From contig NZ_JAQBNR010000015.1 in assembly GCF_028288465.1 (NCBI RefSeq), positions 248,001 through 312,000 of the forward strand: DNA of 64,000 nucleotides. Direction: 5' to 3'. Position numbers and translations under genes: made by a program. Below the pieces are notes generated by a model. That model was not told the origin of the DNA. It worked only from the letters and a program-made list of their open reading frames with translations, and ran no database searches. Every line of letters starts with the position of its first letter. Within the stretch, counting starts at the first letter, position 1. Positions 1-9,810 of this stretch are shown piece after piece. This DNA is from Ferruginibacter sp. (GTDB lineage: Bacteria; Bacteroidota; Bacteroidia; Chitinophagales; Chitinophagaceae).

Positions 1-72
1 TCCCAACATTTTGCCCGTTTGTTTAAACAACGTTCCGGCTGTACGCCAAATGAATATCGTCTTAGTAATTAA
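1..72 (+). CDS. AraC-family transcriptional regulator, C-terminal fragment
   Basis: The window opens inside a reading frame that ends at a TAA at 70-72. The 23 visible residues contain F-K-x5-G-x-T-P-x-x-Y-R, the hallmark end of the second helix-turn-helix of AraC/XylS regulators. Only this DNA-binding tail is visible, so the sensor domain and target are unknown. It converges on the propeller histidine kinase encoded on the other strand, so it could be the output regulator of that kinase, but this is only positional inference. Confidence 0.75.
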   Translation, partial: SQHFARLFKQRSGCTPNEYRLSN

Positions 73-168
73 TGAAGATTTATCTGCTGAAATACTCCCG
101 CATTTCATCCAGTTCACGACAGTGATGAGATGAAGGGCAAGGAGGCAATAATAGAACAACTACCAAGG

Positions 169-3100
169 CTATGCGGCAGGCCTGGCATCAGGGATAGTGA
201 AATAAAAAGTGCTGCCTTCTCCGGGTATACTCTCTACCCAAATTTTTCCATAGTGCAGTTCAACAATTTTTTTGCAGTGTGATAAACCGATACCGGAACC
301 CTCGTATTCGGCCCGGGTATGTAAGCGTTGAAAAATATCAAATATCCTTTCGGTGTACTGGGCTTCTATGCCAATGCCATTGTCTCTAAATGCAAACTGC
401 CAGTACTTTTGTGCTTTACTTACACTGATGGTTATATGTGGTACCATATTTTTCTTCCTGAATTTGATGGCATTCAGTATCAGGTTTTGAAACAGTATTT
501 GCATCTCGAAAGCGTGACCATTAATAACGGGCAGTGTATCAGCCTCAATCACTGCATTGGTTTCAGTCACCGCAGCCATTATATCCTGCTTTACAGTCTT
601 TAATATCTCATTGCAATTAATTCTTTCAAATTCTCTTTTTTCTCCTATCCTCGAAAAGTCCAGCAGGTCCGCTATCAGCACCCGCATTCTGTTTGATGCT
701 TCAGAAAGAAAGGACAGGTATTTATCAGCTCTTTCATCTATTTTACCCTTGTACTGTTGCTGCAATAAATTTACAAAGCCGGTGGTAGTTCTCAGTGGCT
801 CCTGCAAATCGTGTGAAGCTACGTAGGCAAATTGCTCCAGCTCTTTATTCTTCATGGTCAGGTCGTTGTTGGCAAGTACCAGTTGCATGGTTTTTTCATC
901 TACCTGCTGTTGTAATTTTTCCTGTTGCTTTTTTATGGAGCTTACACGGTTTAAATACAACGCAACAATGCTGCCGCTAAGCACTACGAGGGCCAGTAGT
1001 TTAAACCACCAGGTTAAATAAAAAGGAGGTTTTATAAGCAGTTTAAGGGAAACAATTTTAGGCGACCATTTACCTTCATTGTTCAATCCTCTTACTTTAA
1101 AGGTGTATTCGCCCGGGTCAAGGTGGGTATAGGTAGCCAGCCTCTCTTTACCCGATTCGTTCCACTCCTTATCAAAACCTTCCAGCATGTAAGCGTATTT
1201 TTTTTTGTCTGAAGAAGTGTAATTCAGGGAGGCAAATTCAAAAGAAAAAACGGAGCTGGATGAGGGCAGTGTTATAAAATCTGTTTCAGTAATACTTTTT
1301 TTTAAAGGGGATTGCTGGCTTTCATTTGTGGCAATGGGCACTTTTTTATTAAAGATTTGAAAGTTGGTGATCAGCAGTGGGGGATCATAAGCTATGGTAG
1401 TGATACTATCGGGATTAAACTCGTTAAAGCCATTCACCCCGCCAAAGTACATCATACCGGTGTGGCTTCTACAAAATGCCTGTTCTTTAAATTCATCTGA
1501 TTGCAACCCATCTGATACCTTATAGTTTGTAAATACCCTGCTAAATGGATTAAAGCGGCTTATCCCTTTGTTGGTACTAATCCAGTAATTCCGTTTATTA
1601 TCTTCCAGTACAGCCAGGGTTAAATTTGCGGGCAAACCGTCTGCTACAGTTAGTAATGAAAAACGATTTGTTTTTTTATCATAGAGGTTTAAACCATTGC
1701 GGGTGCAAATCCAGAGCGTTCCATTCTGGTCCTCAAAAATAGAATACACATTATTATTGCTGATACTGTTTTTTGTATCATGGTGCAAAAAATGCCTGAA
1801 AGTGAGGGTCTGTTTATTGAACAGGTTCAAACCGCCGCCGTCCGTTGATATCCAGATATTACCATCGCGGTCCTGGAAAATGTTCTGAATATTTTCATTG
1901 GAAATGCCGTTCGGGTCGTTTGGATTATAAGGAAAATGGGTGAAGGTTTTACCATCCGCATTTAGCAAATTGAGTCCGCCGCCATAAGTACCTATCCAGA
2001 TATTTTTATCCCTGTCTTCAAATATTTTCCATACGTTGTTGCTGCTGAGGCTGGTGGTATCCCCGGGGTTATGGATATAATGCCGGTATGTTTTTTTTAC
2101 AGGGTTGTATACTGTTACTCCGGATGCCCAGCACCCCACCCAAATATTTTCTTTACTGTCTTCTGTAACAGAAATTACATAATCGCCGCAAATGCTTTGG
2201 CTGTTATCCCTGGCATGTTTAAAATAACTAAAATGACCGCTTTGGGCATCAAATAAATTTAACCCACCACCATCGGTACCAATCCAGATATTGAATTTGC
2301 TATCTTCAAAAATAGAAAGGACATTGTTATTGCTGAGGCTGTTTTTTTCCAACTTGTGTTTATAATGAAAAAAACTGCCTTTGTCACTATTAACCATATC
2401 AATTCCGCCTGAATAGTTGCCCAGCCACATATTTTTTTTTGCATCCCTGAAAAGGGCGTTGATAGAATTGTTGCTAATACTCCCCCCATCTACAGCGTCA
2501 TTTTTGTATGTAATCATTGAGCCGCGTTCAAAATTTAAGAGGGATAGTCCGCCATTTTCTGTGCCTATCCACAGGTTTTTTTCATCGTCTTCACTAAAAG
2601 CGTACACGGCATTTGCCTGCAGGCTGTGTGGGTTGCTTTCATCTTTTTTGTAATGATGAAAAATACCTGTCTGGCGGTCGAAATAGTCCATGCCAGCACC
2701 GTCGGTGCCTATCCACAAACGTTTTTCACTGTCTTCAAACAGGGTGATGATATTATTGCCGGCAATGGATAAGGTGTTTTTTTCGTCGTGCAGATAATGA
2801 GTAAATGTCCTATTGTTTTTATTAAACAGGTTCACGCCTCCATTGAGGGTGGCTACCCATAGGTTATGCCGGGTATCTTCAAAAACGCATCTGATATAGT
2901 TGTCGGTGAGACTGGAGGTGTCACCGTTAATTTTTTTAAAATGTTCAATATGGTTCTGTTTGCGGTTCAGTAAGTCCAGACCGTTTACGGTACCTATCCA
3001 CACATTTTCATTTTCATCTTCCCAAATACTATTTACATTGTCATCTGCTATACTGTTGCCGTTTTTTGCGTTGTGCCTGTATCTTATAAAACGTTCTTTA

Positions 3101-3441
3101 TTGTGGTCATAAAGGCAAACACCCCCGCCCATAGTGGCTACCCAAAGGTCACCATTTTTACTTTTGGCTATACTTCTGATGTAATTGTTGCTGATACTGC
3201 TTGTGTCAGCAGGATCAGTTTTAAAAACAGTAAAGCGGTAACCGTCGTATTTATTTAAACCATCCGGTGTGCCGAACCACATAAAGCCACGATTGTCCTG
3301 TATAATAGCTTCTACATTATTTAATGAAAGTCCTTCCGAAGCACTGATATGGTCAAATTGTAAATGTTGATTTTGCGCATTGCTGCAAAAAAAGCAAAGT
3401 TGAAGCAAACAGAAGAAAAATAATCTTGAATTATGCGGCAT
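169..3441 (-). CDS. Two-component regulator propeller histidine kinase (no REC/AraC output)
   Basis: This 1090-aa sensor kinase starts with a signal peptide ending near residue 22. About a dozen Reg_prop blades follow (recurring N-x-W-I-G-T and D-G-L/G-L-N-L motifs) to about residue 690. Next come a Y_Y_Y domain near 740-810, one transmembrane helix near 820-840 (WWFKLLALVVLSG), and a cytoplasmic HisKA domain with the SHDLQEPLR phospho-acceptor box. The HATPase_c domain has an N box (NLILNAIKF) and G boxes (DNGIGI, GSGIGL). The periplasmic propeller of such hybrids usually senses an oligosaccharide. Classical hybrid two-component systems continue into REC and AraC domains, and this one stops after the ATPase, so it needs a separate response regulator. 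The partial AraC gene converging on it is one candidate. The fold is certain; the ligand is unknown. Confidence 0.93.
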   Translation of the reverse strand: MPHNSRLFFFCLLQLCFFCSNAQNQHLQFDHISASEGLSLNNVEAIIQDNRGFMWFGTPDGLNKYDGYRFTVFKTDPADTSSISNNYIRSIAKSKNGDLWVATMGGGVCLYDHNKERFIRYRHNAKNGNSIADDNVNSIWEDENENVWIGTVNGLDLLNRKQNHIEHFKKINGDTSSLTDNYIRCVFEDTRHNLWVATLNGGVNLFNKNNRTFTHYLHDEKNTLSIAGNNIITLFEDSEKRLWIGTDGAGMDYFDRQTGIFHHYKKDESNPHSLQANAVYAFSEDDEKNLWIGTENGGLSLLNFERGSMITYKNDAVDGGSISNNSINALFRDAKKNMWLGNYSGGIDMVNSDKGSFFHYKHKLEKNSLSNNNVLSIFEDSKFNIWIGTDGGGLNLFDAQSGHFSYFKHARDNSQSICGDYVISVTEDSKENIWVGCWASGVTVYNPVKKTYRHYIHNPGDTTSLSSNNVWKIFEDRDKNIWIGTYGGGLNLLNADGKTFTHFPYNPNDPNGISNENIQNIFQDRDGNIWISTDGGGLNLFNKQTLTFRHFLHHDTKNSISNNNVYSIFEDQNGTLWICTRNGLNLYDKKTNRFSLLTVADGLPANLTLAVLEDNKRNYWISTNKGISRFNPFSRVFTNYKVSDGLQSDEFKEQAFCRSHTGMMYFGGVNGFNEFNPDSITTIAYDPPLLITNFQIFNKKVPIATNESQQSPLKKSITETDFITLPSSSSVFSFEFASLNYTSSDKKKYAYMLEGFDKEWNESGKERLATYTHLDPGEYTFKVRGLNNEGKWSPKIVSLKLLIKPPFYLTWWFKLLALVVLSGSIVALYLNRVSSIKKQQEKLQQQVDEKTMQLVLANNDLTMKNKELEQFAYVASHDLQEPLRTTTGFVNLLQQQYKGKIDERADKYLSFLSEASNRMRVLIADLLDFSRIGEKREFERINCNEILKTVKQDIMAAVTETNAVIEADTLPVINGHAFEMQILFQNLILNAIKFRKKNMVPHITISVSKAQKYWQFAFRDNGIGIEAQYTERIFDIFQRLHTRAEYEGSGIGLSHCKKIVELHYGKIWVESIPGEGSTFYFTIPDARPAA

Positions 3442-3626
3442 TCGGCTATAGGATATTTACTGGTAAAACAAGGTTTAACTTCAATTACTGAATTGATTAG
3501 GTGAACCTGGAATTATTAAGGATGAAAGCAATGAAGAAAGCAATAAATCATGATAAACGTTGTAGAATTTACTTTATTGGGCTATAGAAAAAATTCTACA
3601 AATAAGGCTTAGACAAATTTCTGTCG

Positions 3627-5066
3627 CTATAGAGCAAAGTGTACCGTGAATAAAGTGCCCGCATTCAGTTGTGATTTTACATCTATTTTCGCGTTATGAC
3701 TTTGAAGGATATTGAACGTGGTAGCCAACCCCAGGCCGATGCCATTTCTTTTGGAAGTAAAATAGGGTTCAAATAATTTGTCCTTATTTTCAGCACTGAT
3801 GCCATAGCCATTGTCGCTGATCATTAAAATGGCCCTGTTATTTTGCACACTTGTGCTTATTTCTATTAAGCCCGTCGTATCCTCCACTGCTTCAATCGCA
3901 TTTACAAGTATATTCAGAATAGCCATTTCCAGTTTTGCCGCATCAGCTTTCAGGACGGCGTCCTGCTGATCGAAGTGAAATTGTAAAGTGATATTGCGGA
4001 GCAGGAGTTTGTCTTGTACAGTAGCAACTACATTTCTAAGCAAGCTGTGAAGCGACACATCGTTTAAACTGATATCGGCAGGCCTCGAGCTTTGCAACAG
4101 CTCCGTTATAAGATCGTTAATACGCTGGCCGTTGCGTTGAATGATGTCAAGAAAAAAGTGAGTTTCCTCGTTATCAATGGTATCCAGTAAATTTTCTACC
4201 GCCAGTTTGATATTATTTAAAGGGTTTCTTACTTCATGAGCCAGGGTAAGTATAAAGCGGCCCGAAGCAGCCAGTTTCTCTGCGTGCAGACTTGATTTTT
4301 CCGCTTTTTTTAAATCGGTAATATCATGTATAATCCCCTGCAGGTAAGTATCTTCCTCACTGTCTACTTCCACAGAGGCAGATATCAGGCAGGTTTTAAT
4401 TTCACCACCCGCAGTGATAAAGTCAGCTTCATAATTTTCAATTTCACCGTGTGTATGTACCGCGTTGAAAAAATAATCCATACCGCCTGGATCTTTTAAA
4501 AACGCAGTCAGTGGTCTGCCCTGGCAATCAGCAATACTGAAATCCAGGATATCTGTAACGGCATAGTTAATGTTGGTAATGGTTGTATCAGGTTTTGAAA
4601 TGAACACAATATCTTTCGATTTTTCAAAAATGTTACGGTAGCGGCGTTCGTTTTCCTGGATAATCTGCAGGCTATGCAGGCGCTCCAGGCTATATCGCAC
4701 AGTCCTTTCGAGTTTATCCGCATCCAGTTCTGCCTTTATCAGGTAATCAAAGGCGCCGGCCTTGGTAGCCTCTATATCTATATTATAATTGCCTTTACCG
4801 GTTAGTAAAATAAGGGGAGTAAGGATCTTTTTTGTTTTTACAGCTTTTATAAGATCAATACCGTTTTTTGCTCCCAGGCTGTAATCGCAAAAACAAATGG
4901 TGTAATTGTTCGCATACAATTCATCCAACGCATCGGCATAACGTTGTACCCATTTAATTTCAAACGTCCATACACGGATGTTTGAAAAATAGGTACTGAT
5001 TAACAGAAAATCATCTTCATCATCTTCCACCACTAAAACTTTTACTAACTGCTGGCTGCTGTTCAT
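3627..5066 (-). CDS. REC-PAS-HisKA-HATPase sensor kinase
   Basis: This is a soluble hybrid kinase with its receiver domain first. The open frame reaches 5174, but I start at the internal ATG at 5066 because the REC domain begins seven residues later (VKVLVVEDDEDD). From this start (479 aa): REC about 8-125 with phospho-acceptor D61 in CFCDYSLG, PAS about 140-250, HisKA with H277 in LAHEVRNPLNN, then HATPase_c with NILVNAIEA, DNGYGI and GIGLGLATT boxes. No membrane segment is seen, so it acts in the cytoplasm, probably relaying a signal from an upstream phosphodonor through its N-terminal REC. The REC-only regulator at 5536 is divergently transcribed from about 470 bp away and is the obvious partner. 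No terminal output domain is present. Confidence 0.9.
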   Translation of the reverse strand: MNSSQQLVKVLVVEDDEDDFLLISTYFSNIRVWTFEIKWVQRYADALDELYANNYTICFCDYSLGAKNGIDLIKAVKTKKILTPLILLTGKGNYNIDIEATKAGAFDYLIKAELDADKLERTVRYSLERLHSLQIIQENERRYRNIFEKSKDIVFISKPDTTITNINYAVTDILDFSIADCQGRPLTAFLKDPGGMDYFFNAVHTHGEIENYEADFITAGGEIKTCLISASVEVDSEEDTYLQGIIHDITDLKKAEKSSLHAEKLAASGRFILTLAHEVRNPLNNIKLAVENLLDTIDNEETHFFLDIIQRNGQRINDLITELLQSSRPADISLNDVSLHSLLRNVVATVQDKLLLRNITLQFHFDQQDAVLKADAAKLEMAILNILVNAIEAVEDTTGLIEISTSVQNNRAILMISDNGYGISAENKDKLFEPYFTSKRNGIGLGLATTFNILQSHNAKIDVKSQLNAGTLFTVHFAL

Positions 5067-5535
5067 ATTTGGGGTAATTGAGATTGTATGCAGATCGGTG
5101 GACAAACTTATACCAATACCGTTTTCAGCTTTTGCAAAAATAGTGCCTTTGTAACTACAAACCAGACTGTGCAAATGTGTTTAAAAAAATAATTTGTGGT
5201 CCACACAAAAACGTTTGAAATGATCTGTTTACAAAAAGGCCGTTACCGGCGCCTGGTATTGACAAAGTAAACTCAGTAAACGCAACATGCTAATGGATGA
5301 ATGACCGGGGCAATCGAATTGTTTATTTCCTACAAAAGGTTTCGTTGATTTGTCAGGCACTTCTCAAAATAAAATATTGGACTTTCCAACAGGTTCACTT
5401 AACAGTCCTGACTATTTTAATTAAACACAGGCCGATATCAGGGTAATAACTGTGCCATAGTTTACCAACAGCCCGAGGCAATGAAACCGCAGTCATGAAT
5501 TAAATGAATGGCACAATGTTAGAAACATATAAGGT
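5067..5535. other. Divergent intergenic region
   Basis: This region lies between the divergent sensor kinase and the REC-only regulator. It should hold both promoters, but I could not place a convincing TAnnTTTG/-33 pair and saw no gene or repeat. Confidence 0.5.
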
Positions 5536-5871
5536 ATGAAAAGAATACTAATCATTGATGACGAAAAAGACTTGTGCACCATAATAAAGCATTTTTTAAT
5601 AAAGAAAAATTGTGACGTTGATATTGCACACAGCCTTAGCGAAGGCTATCATAAGCTGAGGCTCCGTAAACCTGATATACTGCTGCTGGATAATAACCTT
5701 CCAGATGGCAAGGGATGGTTAGCTGCCGTTGAAATAAAGCGAAAGTATCCCAATATCTCTATTACGCTGATAAGCGCCTACCGGGATAAAGCATTGTGCA
5801 ATTATGATTTAAAGGAATTTAATATTCTCGAGAAGCCTGTTTCTTTGAGTAGTATTGAACAGTACATTTAA
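5536..5871 (+). CDS. Single-domain response regulator (REC only)
   Basis: This 111-aa protein is only a receiver domain. The acidic pair D8-D9 (LIIDDE), phospho-acceptor D52 (LLLDNNLPDG), a Ser at the T/S switch position (LISAY) and the conserved Lys (LEKPVS) are all present. With no output domain it probably acts as a phosphate shuttle, or by protein contact, like CheY- or Spo0F-type regulators. It stands alone, divergent from a REC-PAS kinase and followed by a strong bidirectional terminator. A role as that kinase's partner is inferred from position. Confidence 0.88.
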   Translation: MKRILIIDDEKDLCTIIKHFLIKKNCDVDIAHSLSEGYHKLRLRKPDILLLDNNLPDGKGWLAAVEIKRKYPNISITLISAYRDKALCNYDLKEFNILEKPVSLSSIEQYI

Positions 5872-5957
5872 ATACACTGGAAAAAATTGCCGGGTAAACA
5901 AGTACTCGAAAAACAAAATATTGTGGTATATCGACAAATGAATTTTGTGAAAAAAAT

Positions 5958-5987
5958 AAAAAAGTTTATCCGGAGATAAACTTTTTT
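5958..5987. terminator. Bidirectional intrinsic terminator
   Basis: A perfect 13-bp inverted repeat (AAAAAAGTTTATC, loop CGGA, GATAAACTTTTTT) lies between the convergent ends of the REC-only gene (5871) and the catalase gene (6014). T-runs on both strands suit termination in both directions. Confidence 0.85.
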
Positions 5988-6013
5988 AAAAAAGAGGCAT
6001 TTTAAAAAACTCG

Positions 6014-8197
6014 TTAAGCAGGCACCTTAACCTGGTTTTCCCTGTCCCAAAAACGGTGTTGGGCAATTGCCTTAATAAAAATATTGCTGTCTGCGGCACC
6101 GTCTGCGCCTATAACGATTCCCGTATTCATTCCATTGTCTTCAGGATCTTCTTCATTTAAACTATCGTAAAATGCAGTTTCTTCCAATACCTGCAGCGCA
6201 TCCTTGTCGGCGGCAATGGCTTTGCAGTGCTTAAAGGCCTCGTTTAAAAAATGGATGGCATCGGGCTCTGCAGCCAGCGTTGCTACGCTATTGGTACCGC
6301 CGGGTACGTATACTGCATCATATAACACCGAAGCAGTGGTTAAAAAACTTTTCATGATGGGAAATTCAGTGTTATTGGCTGACTGGATGCTGCCTAATTT
6401 AGGTGCAATTAATTCTGCCACGGCTCCGGCCGCTTCCAGCGCATGCTGCATGTTCAGCAGTGCTTTTTCATCCACGTCATCTGCCACCAGGATGGCTATC
6501 TTCCTTGTAGCAACCGAATTTTTAGGGGTATGCTCCATACTCAGCGCATCCGACTTTTCGAGAGAGCTTTTTACCATTACCGGCTGATAATCTTCAGGAT
6601 TTGCATCCGCGGGAAAGCTGCCATTCAGCAGCGCATCTTTGCCGGCAGAAGGGATAGAAAGACCAAGGTAAGTTGCTATTGGAGTAGCGAGGGCTTTATC
6701 AATGTACGACAGCAGCATCAATACTCTTTCCCTGATAGCTTTTGTTTCAACCTTACCCAGCTCAAATTTAAGCGCGTCGATAATGTGATTTTTTTCCGCC
6801 TCGCTCTGGCTGTTAAAGAATAAGGTCGCCTGGCTAAAATGGTCCAGGAAACTTTTACTGCGGCTGCGAATTTTTTGACTGTCAATTCTTTCAGGGTAGC
6901 TTGTAAAACCACCTTCCGCAGCTTTTGCCTGGAACGGACATCCGCCGCCCAAACTATTTGGCTCATAGCTTACGCGGCCTTTGTTAATTGTTTGGCGCAT
7001 TTGCCCGTCCCGCTGGTTATTATGCACCGGGCTTAAGGGGCGGTTAATAGGCAGCTCCTGGAAATTATGGGTGCCCAGGCGGGACAATTGCGTGTCGATA
7101 TAAGAAAATAACCTGCCTTGCAAAAGCGGGTCGTTGGTAATATCGATACCAGGTATTAAATGCGCAGGGCTAAATGCTACCTGCTCTGTTTCTGCAAAAA
7201 AGTTATCCGGGTTTTTATTGAGCGTTAGTTTGCCAATGCGTTGTACGGGTACAATTTCTTCAGGTATTAACTTGGTTGCATCCAGCAGATCAAATTCAAA
7301 TTTGTGTTCGTCTGCTTCCGGTATTATTTGCACACCAAGTTCCCATTCGGGGAAACTGCCCGACTCAATAGCTTCCCACAAATCCTGCCGGTGGAAATCA
7401 GAATTTTTTCCGGAAATTTTTTGTGCCTCATCCCACGCAACGGAGTGAACTCCCAATAAAGGTTTCCAGTGAAACTTAACAAAATGCGATTCGCCGGCTG
7501 CGTTGATCAACCTGAAAGTGTGTACGCCAAAGCCTTCCATCATTCTGAGGCTTCTTGGTATGGCACGGTCGCTCATTACCCACATAATCATGTGCATGCT
7601 TTCGGGCATCAGGCTGATGAAATCCCAGAAGGTATCATGTGCCGAAGCAGCCTGTGGCATTTCGTGATGTGGCTCGGGCTTTACAGCATGTACCAAATCG
7701 GGAAACTTAATGGCATCCTGTATAAAAAACACTGGTATATTATTGCCCACTATGTCGTAGTTTCCTTCGTCTGTGTAAAACTTTACTGCAAAACCGCGTA
7801 CATCTCTTGCCAGATCTGTTGATCCTCTTGAACCGGCTACTGTTGAAAAGCGTACAAATACGGGTGTTTTTTTACCGGTTTCAGTAAATAGCTTTGCCTT
7901 CGTAAATTTTTCCAGTGACTCATTCAGTTCAAAATAACCATGTGCGGCTGAACCACGTGCATGCACAATCCGTTCAGGAATCCGCTCATGATCGAAATGA
8001 TGAATTTTTTCCCTAAGAATAAAATCTTCTATCAGTGTGCCGCCGCGTTCGCCATCTTTTAAAGAATTTTGATTATCATTAATTCTTACACCGTGGTTGG
8101 TAGTTAAAAATTCATTTGCATCGTTCTTTGTAACGCCTGCAAGGTCTTCTGTTTTTTTGCTTTTATATTTTCCGTTTTGCGATTGTTGTTTGGCCAT
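6014..8197 (-). CDS. katE: Large-subunit monofunctional catalase (HPII/KatE type)
   Basis: It decomposes hydrogen peroxide to water and oxygen using haem. At 727 aa it belongs to the large-subunit clade 2 catalases. The core shows the catalytic H79 (RIVHARG), the distal Asn at 152/153 (VGNNIPVFF) and the proximal haem ligand Y366 in GRLFSYIDTQ. After about residue 560 follows the extra C-terminal flavodoxin/DJ-1-like (type 1 glutamine amidotransferase) domain, beginning near KIAILVADDVDE. No signal peptide is seen, so it is cytoplasmic. It is monocistronic, ending at a bidirectional terminator. The nearby DUF1328 and DUF4142 genes are stress-type genes on the same strand, which suggests a loose general-stress neighbourhood. 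Confidence 0.97.
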   Translation of the reverse strand: MAKQQSQNGKYKSKKTEDLAGVTKNDANEFLTTNHGVRINDNQNSLKDGERGGTLIEDFILREKIHHFDHERIPERIVHARGSAAHGYFELNESLEKFTKAKLFTETGKKTPVFVRFSTVAGSRGSTDLARDVRGFAVKFYTDEGNYDIVGNNIPVFFIQDAIKFPDLVHAVKPEPHHEMPQAASAHDTFWDFISLMPESMHMIMWVMSDRAIPRSLRMMEGFGVHTFRLINAAGESHFVKFHWKPLLGVHSVAWDEAQKISGKNSDFHRQDLWEAIESGSFPEWELGVQIIPEADEHKFEFDLLDATKLIPEEIVPVQRIGKLTLNKNPDNFFAETEQVAFSPAHLIPGIDITNDPLLQGRLFSYIDTQLSRLGTHNFQELPINRPLSPVHNNQRDGQMRQTINKGRVSYEPNSLGGGCPFQAKAAEGGFTSYPERIDSQKIRSRSKSFLDHFSQATLFFNSQSEAEKNHIIDALKFELGKVETKAIRERVLMLLSYIDKALATPIATYLGLSIPSAGKDALLNGSFPADANPEDYQPVMVKSSLEKSDALSMEHTPKNSVATRKIAILVADDVDEKALLNMQHALEAAGAVAELIAPKLGSIQSANNTEFPIMKSFLTTASVLYDAVYVPGGTNSVATLAAEPDAIHFLNEAFKHCKAIAADKDALQVLEETAFYDSLNEEDPEDNGMNTGIVIGADGAADSNIFIKAIAQHRFWDRENQVKVPA

Positions 8198-8441
8198 GGT
8201 ACCAATTTTTTAATAGTTGAAAGAGTGGGTTTAAAAATGTTGCGGTAACAGCTTGTAGAAATTTACTGCCGGCAATAGCAGGCTTACATTGGAGTAGACT
8301 AATTAATTCAGAACATGCCATGTTATAACTTTGAATGACTTGAAATGAAATTTAATTTATAGGATGTTAAAAGATTTGACAGCAGTTGCCGGAAGCAGGG
8401 GATAGGTAAAAGGTGATACCCCAATTAATTACCAGATAAAA
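8198..8441. other. Upstream region of catalase, no gene seen
   Basis: This is non-coding sequence between the catalase start and the stem-loop behind the DUF1328 gene. It should contain the catalase promoter, but I could not assign a confident -7/-33 pair. Confidence 0.4.
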
Positions 8442-8481
8442 AATGCAGACCATATTTCAGTGTTGAATAATGGTCTGCATT
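8442..8481 (-). terminator. Stem-loop downstream of the DUF1328 gene
   Basis: A perfect 12-bp inverted repeat (AATGCAGACCAT ... ATGGTCTGCATT) with a 16-nt loop sits 22 bp beyond the DUF1328 stop codon. On the minus strand it is followed by TTTTTATCTGG, so it is probably its terminator. Confidence 0.55.
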
Positions 8482-8502
8482 ATACAGTTGTTGCAATAAA
8501 TT

Positions 8503-8667
8503 TTACTCCACTGTTCTCTTACCCAGGAAGAAAGATAAAACGAACAACACAAGAAAAATATAGAATAAAATTTTTGCAATACCGGCTGCTCCTGCTGCAA
8601 TACCGCCAAAACCAAAGATGGCAGCAATAATTGCAATAACCAGGAATGTGACTGTCCAACGTAACAT
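8503..8667 (-). CDS. DUF1328-family small membrane protein (YtjA-like)
   Basis: The 54-aa product reads [13 protein letters not shown], then a Gly/Ala-rich stretch ([15 protein letters not shown]), then [19 protein letters not shown]. That is two membrane helices around a small-residue turn, the exact layout of the DUF1328/YtjA family. Members are inner-membrane peptides often induced in stationary phase or by osmotic or envelope stress; their molecular role is unknown. It sits between catalase and a DUF4142 lipoprotein on the same strand, fitting a general-stress group. It is transcribed separately, judging by the stem-loop downstream. Confidence 0.85.
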   Translation of the reverse strand: MLRWTVTFLVIAIIAAIFGFGGIAAGAAGIAKILFYIFLVLFVLSFFLGKRTVE

Positions 8668-8896
8668 AATAATAAATTTAAGTTGATAAAAAATGAGATG
8701 TATATGTGATAATTAAATTAACAATCATGCCAAATGTAGCTGGTCCACACTCATAAGTACTAATGTGGGTATCACACTTACTTTTCAGGCTGCTTTGTAT
8801 TGAAAACCTTACCCATAAGTGCTTACATGGCGAGCCGCCTTTTTTTTAACTGATTTATTTGTAGAAATAATTCTTCAAAACGGGTAAAATGTAAAC

Positions 8897-8926
8897 AAAA
8901 AGGGAAAGCACATGCTTTCCCTTTTT
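8897..8926 (-). terminator. Intrinsic terminator of the DUF4142 gene
   Basis: A perfect 14-bp inverted repeat (AAAAAGGGAAAGCA / TGCTTTCCCTTTTT) separated by 2 nt lies 24 bp past the DUF4142 stop. The T-run follows in the minus direction. Confidence 0.85.
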
Positions 8927-8949
8927 ATAAATTAATACCAATGAGTTAA

Positions 8950-9561
8950 TTAATGTTTTCCGGTAATTGCTTTTGTGCTGTCCAGGTGGGCCAGTAACAC
9001 TGGTAAAGTTTTACCTGCAAACGTTTTTATTTCAGGGTCTTTACAATCCTTCGCTGCCTTTTCAAATTCTTTTACATCATTTTTGTGATCGTCCAGCATC
9101 ATATTCATGTATGCTTTATCAAAATCATTCCCTTTCTTTTTCATTAAATCATCCATATCTTTTTGGGCATCTGAACCAATGCTGGAAGGCAGAGTAATGT
9201 TCTTTGAAGCGGCAATGCTTTTTAGTTCTTCGTTTGCTTTTGTATGATCTTTAACCATCATGGCGCCAAAATCTTTTACTCTTTTGCTGACAGCGTTTTG
9301 TTGCGCATAATTTCCCAACTGCACTTCCATCATACCTCCATTGGCAGCTTTCACTGCAAAGTCAGCATCATCTTTATCTACGGGCATAGTGTTCATTTTA
9401 GTTGCAGATGTTGCTGTATCCATCTTAGCTGCTGTGGAAGCACTGTCTTTGTTATCATTGGCTTCATTTGCAGCTTTCACACTATCAGTATTGCTACCAG
9501 AGTTACATGCCTGGGCCATCGCTATTACAGCAATAAATAAGGCACTTTTTACATTTTTCAT
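8950..9561 (-). CDS. DUF4142 domain lipoprotein
   Basis: This 203-aa protein has a lipoprotein signal (AVIAMAQAC, Cys19), a low-complexity Asp/Ser/Thr/Ala linker to about residue 60, and then a helical DUF4142 domain. That domain has the family pattern D-x-F-V-x-x-A-x-x-G-G-M-M-E-V-x-L-G and the later KDHTKANEELK and DHKNDVKEFEKAAK segments. DUF4142 proteins are ferritin-like four-helix proteins in the envelope, without a settled activity. The lipobox predicts attachment to the inner or outer membrane. It stands alone between terminators, near catalase and the DUF1328 gene. Confidence 0.9.
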   Translation of the reverse strand: MKNVKSALFIAVIAMAQACNSGSNTDSVKAANEANDNKDSASTAAKMDTATSATKMNTMPVDKDDADFAVKAANGGMMEVQLGNYAQQNAVSKRVKDFGAMMVKDHTKANEELKSIAASKNITLPSSIGSDAQKDMDDLMKKKGNDFDKAYMNMMLDDHKNDVKEFEKAAKDCKDPEIKTFAGKTLPVLLAHLDSTKAITGKH

Positions 9562-9810
9562 AAATTTTGTTTTTAAGTTTTAAAACCATGCAAAATCAAA
9601 CATTAAGCCAAATGGAATAATAGCTGTGCCGGTATAGGTGTGAGAAAAATTATGCGGAAATAACACTGCAAAAAGCGGTTTGTAGATTTATTTCCCCTGT
9701 AATTTCAATGTAGGGTAGATAAGTTGACTTCAGCAGTATATCGTTACAAGCATGGGTACAACAAATACCATACAAACGAAAAGGTGCAAACGTTGGTTGG
9801 CAGTCAGCCC

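Noticed and set aside
5067..5174. Upstream start for the REC-PAS kinase at 5174
   Set aside because: The extra 36 residues precede the REC domain, have no signal or domain character, and the ATG at 5066 gives a standard REC start.
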